In this document: positions 1 to 8,875 of the stretch, piece after piece
Layout: each line of letters begins with the position of its first letter
How positions within the stretch are numbered: position 1 is the stretch's first letter
NCBI GenBank assembly: GCA_001314625.1
Contig: LJSH01000001.1
Coordinates: 744,001-808,000 of the forward strand
From: Oceanicaulis sp. HLUCCA04
GTDB lineage: Bacteria; Pseudomonadota; Alphaproteobacteria; Caulobacterales; Maricaulaceae
Reading direction: 5' to 3'
DNA length: 64,000 nt
Made by a program: the position numbers and the translations under genes
Notes under the pieces: generated by a model
Told to the model about the DNA's origin: nothing
Seen by the model: only the letters and a program-made list of their open reading frames with translations
The model's database searches: none

Positions 1-320
1 TGTGCCGGCTTGGCGGCGCGCGGGTGGGGCTTGTCGAGGGCGGAGCGTTTCAGATCGGCCTCGGCGGCGCGCAACTCGTCAGTCACTTGCGAAACCGGAT
101 TGGCGTTCTTGAGCGCTTCGATTTCCTTTTTCAGCTCGGCCATTTCGGCCTCACGGCCCAACTCGTCAAAGCTGTTCTGGAAATCGCGCGCCATGGAGCG
201 CATCTGGCCGATAAAGCGCCCGGCCTTGCGCATCATCAATGGCAGGTCCTTGGGTCCCACGACCACAAGAGCCAGGATCACGATGATGATGAGCTCGGCA
301 GCGCCAAAGCCGGGATTCAT
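1..320 (-). CDS. tatB: Sec-independent protein translocase subunit TatB (3' part cut by window edge)
   Basis: TatB works with TatA and TatC in the inner membrane to export folded twin-arginine substrates. About 106 codons are visible, starting at an ATG (318-320 on the plus strand reads cat). The product opens with a short polar N-terminus, one membrane helix at about residues 6-22, the family hinge VVGPKDLP, and then a long charged amphipathic region with heptad-like spacing. The C-terminus lies outside the window. tatA is just upstream on the same strand, so tatC probably follows beyond position 1. TatB rather than TatA is indicated by the VGPKDLP hinge and the long helical tail. Confidence 0.9.
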   Translation of the reverse strand, partial: MNPGFGAAELIIIVILALVVVGPKDLPLMMRKAGRFIGQMRSMARDFQNSFDELGREAEMAELKKEIEALKNANPVSQVTDELRAAEADLKRSALDKPHPRAAKPA

Positions 321-341
321 GGGGCTAAGCTCCTGGCGGGC

Positions 342-569
342 TTAAGAGCCGGTCCGCTCGTCTTCGCGCGACTCGGCAGAGATGCTGGCGGTGGGGCGCG
401 ACGCATCATCGCCCTCGCTCTCATCCTTGCTGTCATCTTTCAGACCCTTGCGGAAGGCCGTGATGCCCTTGGCGAAATCGCCCATCATGGACGAGATGCG
501 TCCGCGCCCGCCAAACAGGACGAGCACGAGAATGCCAACGATGAGAAAGACGCTCCAATGCGGTCCCAT
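342..569 (-). CDS. tatA: Twin-arginine translocase subunit TatA
   Basis: TatA is the pore-forming subunit of the Tat export machinery. The 75-residue product has one N-terminal membrane helix (about residues 5-20), the family hinge [18 protein letters not shown] at about 19-36, in which FG replaces the common FGxxKLP form, and an acidic, low-complexity C-terminal tail. Length and layout are typical of the family. It sits 21 bases upstream of tatB on the same strand and about 100 bases downstream of scpB, so it belongs to the scpA-scpB-tatA-tatB group common in alphaproteobacteria. Confidence 0.9.
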   Translation of the reverse strand: MGPHWSVFLIVGILVLVLFGGRGRISSMMGDFAKGITAFRKGLKDDSKDESEGDDASRPTASISAESREDERTGS

Positions 570-669
570 ATGCGCTCTCCGTGCGGGAATGCCGTTCTGG
601 CAACTGGCCTATACCCGTAGAGGATAATGGCGCAAGGGTCCAATGGCGGATTCAGGTGGCCGCGGCCCC

Positions 670-1407
670 CTACTCCTCGCGCTCCTCCTCTGCGCCTTCC
701 AGGAAATCGAGATGGAAGTGTGCGCTGTCCTCATCGTCGAACGGGTCTTCATCATCGCCGATACGCGCAGGGTCTGGAATGTCGAAATTGGCCGGCAGGC
801 GCGAGGACAACAGGCCCGCGGCTTTCAGATCACCCAGCCCCGGCAGATCGGTAATAGCCGCGAGGCCGAAATACTCGAGGAATGCGTCAGTGGTGCCGAA
901 GGTGACCGGCCGGCCCGGACTGCGCCGCCGTCCGCGCAGGCGTATCCATTTGAGCTCGAAAAGCAGGTCGATCGTGCCCTTGGATACGGCAACGCCGCGT
1001 ATTTCCTCGATCTCGGCGCGGGTGACCGGCTGGTGATAGGCAATAATGGACAATGTTTCGAGGGCGGCCTGAGACAGCTTTTTCGGTTCCTCGCGGATCT
1101 CGGCCAGCAGATAAGCCAGATCCGGCGCAGTCTCAAACCGCCAGCGTCCACCCACCTCGCTTATTCGCACGCCTGCTTCAGCGTATTTTTCCTGCAAGCG
1201 GGCAATCGTGGCGGGAATATCCGTCCCTGCAGGCAGGCGCGCGGCGAGTGTCTCGGCATCCAGCGGTTCGGCCGCGGCAAACAGGAGCGCTTCGGCCATC
1301 CGCACCGCCTGCACGGAAGGCTCCGCGTGCGGCGACACAGCCGCATCGCCCTGTGGCCCCTGACGGGCGCGCAGGCGGGCAATGGCTTCAGCAATCGGAT
1401 CGCTCAT
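670..1407 (-). CDS. scpB: Segregation and condensation protein B
   Basis: ScpB is the winged-helix (kite) subunit that dimerises and binds ScpA on the SMC condensin complex. The 245-residue product has the conserved central winged-helix segment with LSIIAYHQPVTRAEIEEIRG (about residues 120-139) and, further on, the GRPVTFGTTDAFLEYFGL motif typical of ScpB. An extended charged C-terminus follows. Its ATG overlaps the scpA stop by 4 nt (ATGA), implying translational coupling. The SMC partner is in this same window at 24-27.5 kb. Confidence 0.95.
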   Translation of the reverse strand: MSDPIAEAIARLRARQGPQGDAAVSPHAEPSVQAVRMAEALLFAAAEPLDAETLAARLPAGTDIPATIARLQEKYAEAGVRISEVGGRWRFETAPDLAYLLAEIREEPKKLSQAALETLSIIAYHQPVTRAEIEEIRGVAVSKGTIDLLFELKWIRLRGRRRSPGRPVTFGTTDAFLEYFGLAAITDLPGLGDLKAAGLLSSRLPANFDIPDPARIGDDEDPFDDEDSAHFHLDFLEGAEEEREE

Positions 1408-2210
1408 GAGCGCCCCTCCTGCCCGCGCATCCAGATCGGCCCGTAGACAGCTTCCTGGCGCAGCGCCGCTTCACCATCCTTGGTGATTTCCAGCGCTGCC
1501 AGCAGCGATGACGCCATCAGCGAGGCAGGCGGCGGAGCATCCGGCCCCAGCTCGTCATCGCCGGGCAGCAGGCTATCCAGCCGCTCCCAGCCCGTCAGGC
1601 GCTTTGCCAGCAGGCTGAGACGCGCGCGCGCCACTTCAAGGCTGTAGACCTTCGGCTTTTCCGGCTCATAGGTGGAAAAGGCAAACTTCTCGCGCGTGCC
1701 GGCATAGGCTTTGAGCAGGTCAAACAGGCTGGCCTCGTACTGCGGGGCGCGGATGGACCGCACGCCCTCGGGCGCACCGCGCTCGAATACATCGCGCTTG
1801 AGAAGCTGGCGCTCATACAGCGCCTCTCCTCCCGCACGCATCGCGTCAAGACGCATTAGCCGGAAGGCCAGCGCGGCGGCCATCATTTCCGGTTCCGGCT
1901 CGTCACTCTCCGGGCGCGGTTTCGGCAGCAGAAGACGCGATTTCAGATAGGCGAGCCAGGCCGCCATGACGAGGTATTCTGCTGCAATATCAAGGCGCTT
2001 CTCGCGCGCCTGCTCGATGAAGACGAGATACTGTTCGGCCAGGGCGAGGATGGAAATTTTCGCCAGATCAACCTTGTTCTTGCGCGCCAGATGCAAGAGC
2101 AGGTGCAGCGGACCTTCCCATCCCTCGATGTCGAGGATGAGCGCGCTGCCGGTTTCCTCGGCGTCGCTGGCCGCTTCAAAGCGGACATCTTCCTCGAAGA
2201 GGTCGCTCAT
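1404..2210 (-). CDS. scpA: Segregation and condensation protein A
   Basis: ScpA is the kleisin that bridges the two SMC heads. The 268-residue product has the N-terminal family motif WEGPLHLLLHLARKNKVDLA at about residues 31-50, followed by AYLKSRLLLP, and a C-terminal winged-helix region. It is larger than the Gram-positive homologues, as is usual in alphaproteobacteria. It overlaps nagZ upstream and scpB downstream by 4 nt each, so the three genes read as one translationally coupled unit. Confidence 0.95.
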   Translation of the reverse strand: MSDLFEEDVRFEAASDAEETGSALILDIEGWEGPLHLLLHLARKNKVDLAKISILALAEQYLVFIEQAREKRLDIAAEYLVMAAWLAYLKSRLLLPKPRPESDEPEPEMMAAALAFRLMRLDAMRAGGEALYERQLLKRDVFERGAPEGVRSIRAPQYEASLFDLLKAYAGTREKFAFSTYEPEKPKVYSLEVARARLSLLAKRLTGWERLDSLLPGDDELGPDAPPPASLMASSLLAALEITKDGEAALRQEAVYGPIWMRGQEGRS

Positions 2211-3241
2211 GGCGCAGGCGCCTCCAGACCAGCCTCGGTAAAGCAGCGCGCCATCGCGTCATTGGTGGCGGCGACATCCAGCTCTTGCGCGGTGCCACGC
2301 GCCTCGCTTGCGGCATTAGCCCGCTCGAGCGCCTTGCCGTCCAGACGGATAGCGGCGTGAGCCACCGCGCGCATTTCCGCATGCTCGCCATTGCAGTGAA
2401 GCAGCATATCGCATCCGGCTTTGAGTGCGCGTTCTCCGCGCTGGCGAAGCGTGCCCGAAAGCGCCTTCATGGAGAGGTCATCACTCATCAGAAGGCCATC
2501 AAAGCCCATTTCGCCTCTGATGATCTGCGTGATCACGTCTTTTGAGAGGGTCGCGCAATGCTCGGGGTCTATCGCCTCGAACACGACATGGGCCGTCATC
2601 GCCACGGCAGCGGCGTCGGCCACACCCTTGAAGGCGGCAAAGTCGGTATCGTGCAAGGTCTCGTGATCCTCGCGCACTACTGGCAGCGCGTAATGGCTGT
2701 CGGCATCCGCGCGGCCATGCCCCGGAATATGTTTGATCACGCCGGCAACGCCCTGATCTTTCAGACCGGCCAGCGCCGCGCGCGCCATCTCGGCGACGGG
2801 TGCTGGTTGCGCATGAAAGGCACGGTCCCCGATCACGGCGTCAGCGCCGGGAATGGCGAGATCGACCACGGGCGCACAATCGCAATCAATGCCCAGATCG
2901 CGCAGTTCCTGCGCCAGCAGGCGATGGTTCTGACGCACGGCCTCAAGCGCCAGCTCAGGCTCGCGGTCCCATAGCTCGCCAAAACGCGCGGCAGGTGGAG
3001 CCGCACGCCACAGCGGGGCTTTCAGCCGCTGAACGCGTCCACCTTCCTGATCGATAAAGATAGGTGCGTCGCGGCCCACACAGTCGCGCAGCTCGCCGGT
3101 CAGGCGGGTGATCTGCTTTGGCCGGTCGATATTGCGCGCGAATAGAATGAAGCCCCACGGATCGGCGTCGCGGAAAAACGCCTTTTCGTGCGCTGTCAGA
3201 CGTTCGCCAGACAGGCCGTAAATGGCCGCTGTCACGCTCAT
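2207..3241 (-). CDS. nagZ: Beta-N-acetylhexosaminidase NagZ (GH3), cell-wall recycling
   Basis: NagZ removes GlcNAc from GlcNAc-anhydroMurNAc peptides in the cytoplasm during peptidoglycan recycling. The GH3 signature KHIPGHGRADADSH and the nucleophile motif LMSDDLSM are both present, and there is no signal peptide. The open frame extends to 3289, but I chose the ATG at 3239-3241 because it overlaps the stop of the upstream SPOR gene (ATGA) and gives the usual start MSVTAAIYGLSG; the product is then 344 residues. It is coupled downstream to scpA. Confidence 0.93.
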   Translation of the reverse strand: MSVTAAIYGLSGERLTAHEKAFFRDADPWGFILFARNIDRPKQITRLTGELRDCVGRDAPIFIDQEGGRVQRLKAPLWRAAPPAARFGELWDREPELALEAVRQNHRLLAQELRDLGIDCDCAPVVDLAIPGADAVIGDRAFHAQPAPVAEMARAALAGLKDQGVAGVIKHIPGHGRADADSHYALPVVREDHETLHDTDFAAFKGVADAAAVAMTAHVVFEAIDPEHCATLSKDVITQIIRGEMGFDGLLMSDDLSMKALSGTLRQRGERALKAGCDMLLHCNGEHAEMRAVAHAAIRLDGKALERANAASEARGTAQELDVAATNDAMARCFTEAGLEAPAP

Positions 3242-4119
3242 CTGGCTGCCACTAGGCAATCCTGCCCGCGGGAGGACAGGGTCTGGCAATAGCGCGAGGC
3301 GTCATCGCGCGTTTCAAACGCGGCAATCCGCAGCCGGTGATACACGCCGCGCGCGCCCAGATTGGCCTCCACGATGGAAGGGCTGCGCCCGGCGGACAGG
3401 TCCGGGAAGCGGGTTACGTAGGCGATCCAGGCCTCCTCGGCCTCTTCGATAGTCCGGAACGCTGCAATCTGGACCACGAAATTGCCATCCGCGCTGGCCG
3501 CTGGCAGGGCCGGACGCGGCTCTGGTGCCGATTCAGGTTCACCTTCAGGTTCGGGTTCAGACCCGGGCTGCTGGCGCGGCTGTTCGGCCGGCGCAGTTTC
3601 TTCAGGCGCATCGGCCTCCTGCGACGTTGACTGCCCGGCGTCACGTCCGCTTGGCTGGCCTTGCTCTTCAGGAACATCCTGAACGTCCTGACCATCGTCC
3701 GGCGATGTATCACCCAGCCGGTCAATGTCGTCGGCTTCTACGGTCAGGGAGGGCCGCTGCGGCTCTTCCACCGGTTCTTCGGGACCCGGACGCACGGACG
3801 GCTCAATCTCGACCGTATCGGGACCGTCACGCTCGCGCAGCCCATAGGCTTCAATATCCTGTCCGGGCGTTTCAAACCCGCCAGGATCATCCGGTTCAAC
3901 CCGCCATGGCTCACTGTCAGCTGTCAGGATGGGCGCGGTGTTGCGTTCGCGAACCCCCAGATTATACGCGCTCCAGACTACGCCCAGGAACAGCACGAGC
4001 ACGATGGCCGCAGCCAGCAGCAGGATCGGTCCACGCCGCCCTTGCCCGTCATCGCGCGCATCGAACGTATCGTAGTCGTCCGGTTCATAATCGGTCGAAT
4101 TTCGGTCCCGTGAGGGCAT
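3238..4119 (-). CDS. SPOR-domain inner-membrane protein
   Basis: The 293-residue product has a charged cytoplasmic N-terminus, one membrane helix at about residues 31-52, a long Pro/Glu-rich periplasmic linker (about 85-205) and a C-terminal SPOR domain (about 212-290: FVVQIAAFRTIEEAEEAW ... YHRLRIAAFETRDDASRYC). SPOR domains bind denuded glycan strands at division sites, so a divisome-associated role is likely, but the exact function is not known. It is the first gene of the SPOR-nagZ-scpA-scpB unit. The linker is probably disordered. Confidence 0.88.
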   Translation of the reverse strand: MPSRDRNSTDYEPDDYDTFDARDDGQGRRGPILLLAAAIVLVLFLGVVWSAYNLGVRERNTAPILTADSEPWRVEPDDPGGFETPGQDIEAYGLRERDGPDTVEIEPSVRPGPEEPVEEPQRPSLTVEADDIDRLGDTSPDDGQDVQDVPEEQGQPSGRDAGQSTSQEADAPEETAPAEQPRQQPGSEPEPEGEPESAPEPRPALPAASADGNFVVQIAAFRTIEEAEEAWIAYVTRFPDLSAGRSPSIVEANLGARGVYHRLRIAAFETRDDASRYCQTLSSRGQDCLVAAR

Positions 4120-4233
4120 GGCTTTTCCGTTAGTGGCGGTTGACGCGAATCAGTGCACGCGCCGCTGGTTAACAGAGTATCAAGATGCACGCCTTGATGC
4201 GCGATGGCAGGCACCCGCACTCCACAAAAAAAA

Positions 4234-5409
4234 TCAGCGCCAGGCCTCCACATGGAAAAGCTGGCGGTGCTGGTCGATGGCGTAGCGGTCTGTCATCCCC
4301 GCAATATAGTCACAAACCACCCGCGCCGTGACGGGGCTGCCCGGCGCATCGGCCTTGCGCTGGAACTCGGTAGGCAGCAGGGCCGGGTCGTCAAGGAAAG
4401 CGCCAAACAGCTCCGAGGCAATGCGCTTGCCCTTCTCCTTGGCGCGCTTGACCTTGTAGTGCAGATACATGTTTGCGTAGAGGAAGCGGCGCACCGCTGA
4501 CAGCTGCACCAGCATGGCTTCGGAGAAGCTGACGACCGGGTGGTCCAGCGCCCGCACCGCTTCGGGACTGTCAACGCGTGACGCCGCCAGACGCTGGCGG
4601 GTTTCCTCCAGCACATCATTGACCATCAGCCCGATCAGGCGGCGGATCGCCTCGTGGATCGTCAGGCTGGTGCCGATATCAGGGTACTGATCGCGCACGG
4701 CGCGGAACACATCGCCGACCATCGGCAATTCCATCACCTCGTCGAGCTGCAATATCCCCGCACGCAGACCGTCATCAATATCATGATTATTGTAGGCGAT
4801 ATCGTCTGACAGCGCCGCGATTTGCGCCTCGACCGAGGAGTGGGTGTGCAGCTCCAGCGCACGCCAGTCCTCATAGGCCGTAAAGCCCCAGGGCAGGGTT
4901 GCCGGATCGTCGCCCGGCTTCATCAGCGGGCCGTTATGCTTGACCACACCTTCAAGCGTCTCCCAGGCGAGATTGAGCCCGTCAAATTCAGGATAGCGCC
5001 GCTCCAGCAGCGTAATCACGCGCAAGGTCTGAGCATTATGGTCAAACCCGCCAAAACTCTTCATCGCCTCGGCAAGCCCGTCCTCGCCGGAATGACCGAA
5101 GGGCGGATGGCCCAGATCATGGGCGAGCGCGGCCGCTTCAGCGAGGTCTTCATCCACCTGAAGCGCGCGCGCCAGCGTGCGGGCAATCTGGGATACTTCC
5201 AGCGAATGGGTCAGGCGGGTGCGGAAATGGTCGCCCTCATGGGCAACGAAAACTTGCGTCTTTTCCTTGAGGCGCCGGAAGGCGGTGGAGTGGATGATGC
5301 GGTCTCGGTCGCGCTGAAAGGCCGAGCGCGTGGCGCTTTCGGCCTGCGGATGCAGACGCCCGCGCGTGTTCGCCGGATCACAGGCATAGGGCGCGCGGTT
5401 AAACACCAT
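4234..5409 (-). CDS. dgt: dGTP triphosphohydrolase-like protein (HD superfamily)
   Basis: This enzyme family hydrolyses dNTPs to deoxynucleosides and triphosphate. HD-domain metal ligands are visible in RLTHSLEV and LAHDLGHPPFGHSGE, after the family segment RDRDRIIHSTAFRRLKEKTQ. The frame is open to 5502, but that would overlap the divergent erpA. The ATG at 5407-5409 has a strong AAGGAG ribosome-binding site 7-8 nt upstream and gives a 391-residue protein starting MVFNRAPYACDP, as in alphaproteobacterial type-2 homologues. The divergent dgt/erpA arrangement is common in this class. Confidence 0.92.
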   Translation of the reverse strand: MVFNRAPYACDPANTRGRLHPQAESATRSAFQRDRDRIIHSTAFRRLKEKTQVFVAHEGDHFRTRLTHSLEVSQIARTLARALQVDEDLAEAAALAHDLGHPPFGHSGEDGLAEAMKSFGGFDHNAQTLRVITLLERRYPEFDGLNLAWETLEGVVKHNGPLMKPGDDPATLPWGFTAYEDWRALELHTHSSVEAQIAALSDDIAYNNHDIDDGLRAGILQLDEVMELPMVGDVFRAVRDQYPDIGTSLTIHEAIRRLIGLMVNDVLEETRQRLAASRVDSPEAVRALDHPVVSFSEAMLVQLSAVRRFLYANMYLHYKVKRAKEKGKRIASELFGAFLDDPALLPTEFQRKADAPGSPVTARVVCDYIAGMTDRYAIDQHRQLFHVEAWR

Positions 5410-5500
5410 CAGACATAGCTCCTTCACCGGCCGCCCTTCCATCGGCGGCCCTCTACGTCCATATATCGGGTGCAAGGCCAATCGGGAACCGTTGAACGCC

Positions 5501-5830
5501 ATGACCGAACCACAGATCAGCCTCTCGGAGACCGCGGCCCGCCAGATCCGCGAAATACTGAAAGGTCAGGACAAGAACTTCCTGCGCGTATCAGTGATTG
5601 GCGGCGGGTGTTCCGGCTTCTCCTACCAGTTCGATCTGGAAACCGACCGGGCAGACGATGATCTGGCCATCGAGCGCGACGGCGCGACCGTGCTGATCGA
5701 CGAGATGAGCGTGGATTTCCTCAAAGGGTCGCAAATCGACTATGTGGACGAGCTCATCGGCGCGTCCTTCCGCATTCATAATCCGAACGCCACCGCAGCA
5801 TGCGGCTGCGGGACGAGCTTTTCGATCTGA
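5501..5830 (+). CDS. erpA: Iron-sulfur cluster insertion protein ErpA (A-type carrier)
   Basis: This is an A-type carrier that passes Fe-S clusters to apo-enzymes. The three conserved cysteines are visible in GGGCSGF and in the C-terminal CGCG motif (TAACGCGTSFSI). At about 109 residues the length is normal. The frame can also begin at a TTG at 5492; I prefer the ATG at 5501, which gives MTEPQISLSE. It is divergent from dgt. A SufE-type sulfur acceptor is encoded further along in the window at 53.9 kb. Confidence 0.93.
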   Translation: MTEPQISLSETAARQIREILKGQDKNFLRVSVIGGGCSGFSYQFDLETDRADDDLAIERDGATVLIDEMSVDFLKGSQIDYVDELIGASFRIHNPNATAACGCGTSFSI

Positions 5831-5856
5831 CCTTCATACTTCGGCGGGGGACTCTC

Positions 5857-6528
5857 ATGGACGTTATCGACGCTCTCAAGCGCCGCATTTCCACGCGCGC
5901 CTTTCTGGATACGCCCGTCAGCGAGGCGGAGGTGCGCGAACTGCTGGAAGCCGCGCGCTGGTCCGCCTCCGGCGGCAATCTGCAGCCCTGGCAGGTGCAT
6001 GTTGTCACCGGCGAGGCCCGCCAGCGCGTGATCGATGCCGTGCAGAAGAAGCTATCCACCGACCCGTTCGCCAACGAATCCGCTTTCCCGGTTTACCCGG
6101 AAAGCCTGTGGGAGCCGTATCGCTCACGCCGCTTCCAGGTGGGCGAAGACATGTACGAGCTGCTCGGCATACCCCGCGAGGACAAGGGCGCGCGCCTGTC
6201 TCACCTGATGGCCAACTACCAGTTCTTCGGCGCGCCGGTCGGCGTCTTCTTCTCAATAGACGAGCGCATGAACCCCAATCAGTGGGCCCATCTGGGCATG
6301 TTCATGATGAGCTTTTGTCTTGCCGCCGAATCCAAGGGCCTGGCCACCTGCATGCAGGAGGCATGGACTCCCCAGGCCGGCACGGTGGCGCAGGCGCTGG
6401 GCATCGAAAAGCCGCAGATCGTCTATTGCGGGCTGGCGCTGGGTCATGCAGACCCCGCCGCCAAAGTGAACCAGCTTCGTACCCGCCGGGCCGATGTGGA
6501 CGAGTTTGCGGTGTTCGAGGGGTTTTAG
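5857..6528 (+). CDS. Nitroreductase family protein (FMN-dependent)
   Basis: NfsB/FRP-type nitroreductases are FMN-dependent NAD(P)H oxidoreductases of broad substrate range. The 223-residue product has the family N-terminus RRISTRAFLDTPVSEAEV and the FMN-contact region ARWSASGGNLQPWQVHV, and ends with the usual GLALGHAD segment. The ORF opens upstream at 5800 inside erpA. I chose the ATG at 5857, preceded by a purine-rich ggcgggg stretch. It follows erpA by 26 bases and may be cotranscribed with it. The substrate cannot be told from sequence. Confidence 0.85.
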   Translation: MDVIDALKRRISTRAFLDTPVSEAEVRELLEAARWSASGGNLQPWQVHVVTGEARQRVIDAVQKKLSTDPFANESAFPVYPESLWEPYRSRRFQVGEDMYELLGIPREDKGARLSHLMANYQFFGAPVGVFFSIDERMNPNQWAHLGMFMMSFCLAAESKGLATCMQEAWTPQAGTVAQALGIEKPQIVYCGLALGHADPAAKVNQLRTRRADVDEFAVFEGF

Positions 6529-6557
6529 TTTCACGCTTCCCTCGCCCTCGTCATTCG

Positions 6558-6623
6558 AGAAGCGGCGAAGCCGCTATCTGGAACCCAGAGTTTTTGATTT
6601 CTGGGCACCGGCTTTCGCCGGTG
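6558..6623. repeat. Cluster of three back-to-back short hairpins (REP-like intergenic element)
   Basis: Between the nitroreductase and the convergent small membrane protein lie three consecutive perfect stems: AGCGGC-GAA-GCCGCT (6561-6575), CCCAGA...TCTGGG (6584-6605) and CACCGGC-TTTC-GCCGGTG (6606-6623). Their density and placement suggest an interspersed palindromic element rather than a single terminator, although it may also end both convergent transcripts. I see no second full copy in this window. Confidence 0.5.
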
Positions 6624-6647
6624 GAACGCATTAGTGGAAGTGCGTAT

Positions 6648-7043
6648 CTACGCCCCGCAGGTAAACTGCCCGTCACAGAAGCTGGAAATCGCCCACATAT
6701 AGGCCAGCAACAGGCCCGCCCAGATAAGCGAGGGCAGGATGACCCACATCACGCCCGCACCCGGACGGCGTGTCCAGAACACGATCCAGCCGATCAGCAA
6801 TCCGCCTCCGGCCACGAATGGCCCGGCCATAAGCAAGGCAAGCACGGCGCGCATCAGCGCCGGGTGCGCACCGCTTTCCAACGCGCCAGCATAGGTCATC
6901 AGGGATGCGCCCCATGTCGCGGCTCCGAACAGCGCTGCCACCAGTGACGCGGCACTTGCCAGAATGAGGGTGATCACTGCTAGAAAGGTGATGCGCCGGT
7001 CGCGCCCGCTGCCGGCCGAAATGTGATCCGGGTCTTCGCTCAT
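6648..7043 (-). CDS. Small four-helix integral membrane protein, unknown function
   Basis: The 131-residue product has a short charged N-terminus and four predicted membrane segments (about residues 18-40, 47-70, 75-95 and 100-120), with cysteines in the last ten residues (FCDGQFTCGA). I do not recognise the family. It is convergent with the nitroreductase and divergent from xth, whose ATG lies 39 bases away, so it may share a promoter region with xth. Confidence 0.6.
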   Translation of the reverse strand: MSEDPDHISAGSGRDRRITFLAVITLILASAASLVAALFGAATWGASLMTYAGALESGAHPALMRAVLALLMAGPFVAGGGLLIGWIVFWTRRPGAGVMWVILPSLIWAGLLLAYMWAISSFCDGQFTCGA

Positions 7044-7082
7044 CTCCGGCCCCAGTCATCCCTTTTACGAAAGCAGTCTAGC

Positions 7083-7877
7083 ATGACTCTCTCCATCGCG
7101 ACCTGGAATGTGAACTCCATCAAGGCGCGCCTGCCCAACGTGCTGGAATGGCTGGGAGAGGCCAAGCCGGACATTGCCTGCCTTCAGGAGATCAAATGCC
7201 AGGACGAAGGCTTCCCGCGCGAGGAGATCGAGCGGCTTGGCTATAATGTCGAGACGGTTGGCCAGAAGAGCTATAACGGCGTCGCCTTGCTGTCTCGCTT
7301 CCCGATAGAGGAAGTGGCGCAGCGCGCCCTGCCCGGCGGCGATGGCGGGGAGGAACAGGCCCGTTATATCGAAGCGGTAGTCAGTGCGCCCAACGGCCCG
7401 GTGCGCGTGGCCAGTATCTACCTGCCCAACGGCAATCCGGCACCGGGCCCCAAATACGATTACAAGCTGGAGTGGATGGCGCGTCTGCATGCGCACGCAG
7501 CAACGCTTCTGGCATATGAAGAACCGCTCATTCTGGCCGGCGACTACAACATCATTCCGCGCGACGCCGATGTGCATGACCCCGCTGCGTGGGAGGGGGA
7601 TGCACTGACCCTGCCCGCCAGCCGCGACGCGTTCTTCGCCTTGCAATGGCTGGGCCTGACCGAAGCCTTCCAGCACATTGACGGACGCGCGCATCAATAC
7701 ACCTTCTGGGATTATCAGGCCGGTGCCTGGCCGAAGAATAACGGCATCCGCATCGACCATCTCCTGCTCTCGCCCCAGGCAGCCGACCGGCTGACGGGCG
7801 TGGAGATACACAAGGATGTGCGGGGCAAGGAGAAGGCCTCCGACCATGTGCCGGTCGTGGGTATTTTTGATCTTTAG
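7083..7877 (+). CDS. xth: Exodeoxyribonuclease III
   Basis: ExoIII is an AP endonuclease and 3'-exonuclease of base excision repair. Motifs of the exonuclease-endonuclease-phosphatase fold are present: TWNVNSIKARL, CLQEIKCQDE (catalytic Glu), LAGDYNIIPRDADVHDP and the C-terminal KASDHVPVV (catalytic His). The frame is open from 7023, but the ATG at 7083 gives the standard MTLSIATWNVNS start and 264 residues. The stop overlaps the convergent DUF3137 gene by 3 bases. Confidence 0.95.
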   Translation: MTLSIATWNVNSIKARLPNVLEWLGEAKPDIACLQEIKCQDEGFPREEIERLGYNVETVGQKSYNGVALLSRFPIEEVAQRALPGGDGGEEQARYIEAVVSAPNGPVRVASIYLPNGNPAPGPKYDYKLEWMARLHAHAATLLAYEEPLILAGDYNIIPRDADVHDPAAWEGDALTLPASRDAFFALQWLGLTEAFQHIDGRAHQYTFWDYQAGAWPKNNGIRIDHLLLSPQAADRLTGVEIHKDVRGKEKASDHVPVVGIFDL

Positions 7878-8875
7878 GCTGGTGGTACTTCGCCCATCCA
7901 TTCCGGCTTGTCTGCCGGTGCCAGCACCAGCGCAATGATCTGCTCGATCAGCTCGAAATCGCGGTAAAGCGTCTCCACTCTTTCGCGGACATTGAGCTGA
8001 TTGAACAGCGAACCGGGCTCAAACAGATTGCCTGTCTCGGCGGCCAGCAACAGCTCGCCCTTGCCGAAGCCCTCGGCCAGACCTTCATCGAACACGCCGC
8101 GCACATTCTTGCCTTTGAGCGCCCGCTCCAGATCCAGCACGCGCTCCATGAAAGTGGGCGTCATCAGATAGCGCGCCATCACCTGATCGGTGCCGTAAAC
8201 CTCGAAAATTCGTTCGAATTTCGGATCGACCAGCCCGATCCGCTCAAGCTTTTTCGATCCTGCCGACCGGCCAAGCGCCTCCAGTGCATTGAATATGCCC
8301 TTGTCGCGGGTGATCAGCGTGACGCCTTCAATAGTGCGCGGGAAGGCAATCCGGATCAGTACGCCGCGAAACACGGTGACGTAGTAGGTGCGCTTCTTGC
8401 TCCGGCGGCGCTGCTTGAGCTCTGCCTCGTACAGCTCGAAATCTGCGCCATGGGCTTCACCGGAAAAATGGTCCTCGAACGCCTGTTTGTCGGAATGAGG
8501 GATCAGGCCGTGGGCCCGGAAACTGTCGAACCGCGCCGGGCTGCCGGGCTGCGGCAGATAACCCAGCGAGAAGGCGTCCGCCAGGCGATTGTTAAGACCG
8601 TGCTTAACCTCGGTTCGAAGGTCGTTCAGGGGCGCAGCGGCCATGGCGATGATACCGAAGGCGGTAATCACCCCGGCCATCATCGTAAACGGAAAGGGAA
8701 TACTCGCAGCAAAGCCCAGAGCGATGACAACAGGCGCCGCGACAACCGCGCAGGCGATGCCGATCAGCAGCCGCCGCACGGCCGCCTTGCGGCGCGTTTC
8801 GAGCCCGGCAAGCCAAGGCTCAATTTCCTCCCAGATACTCTCGAAATCGCGCAACCGGCAATGCCCCACACACAA
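7874..8875 (-). CDS. DUF3137-family membrane protein
   Basis: The product has two adjacent membrane segments (about residues 36-56 and 60-80) after an N-terminal FESIWEEIEPWLAGLE helix, then a soluble region with FELYEAELKQRRR and VFRGVLIRIAFP, features I associate with DUF3137. Function is unknown. The start is uncertain. The longest frame begins at a TTG (8873-8875) that lies inside the U-run of the popZ terminator; a GTG at 8867-8869 and a TTG at 8852-8854 are alternatives, and the last gives a start close to that of homologues as I recall them. Confidence 0.72.
   Translation of the reverse strand: MCVGHCRLRDFESIWEEIEPWLAGLETRRKAAVRRLLIGIACAVVAAPVVIALGFAASIPFPFTMMAGVITAFGIIAMAAAPLNDLRTEVKHGLNNRLADAFSLGYLPQPGSPARFDSFRAHGLIPHSDKQAFEDHFSGEAHGADFELYEAELKQRRRSKKRTYYVTVFRGVLIRIAFPRTIEGVTLITRDKGIFNALEALGRSAGSKKLERIGLVDPKFERIFEVYGTDQVMARYLMTPTFMERVLDLERALKGKNVRGVFDEGLAEGFGKGELLLAAETGNLFEPGSLFNQLNVRERVETLYRDFELIEQIIALVLAPADKPEWMGEVPPA

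Noticed and set aside
5742-6947. 401-codon frame across erpA, the nitroreductase and the hairpin cluster
   Set aside because: It overlaps two clear genes in another frame and crosses the intergenic hairpins; composition is Arg/Gly-rich without domains.
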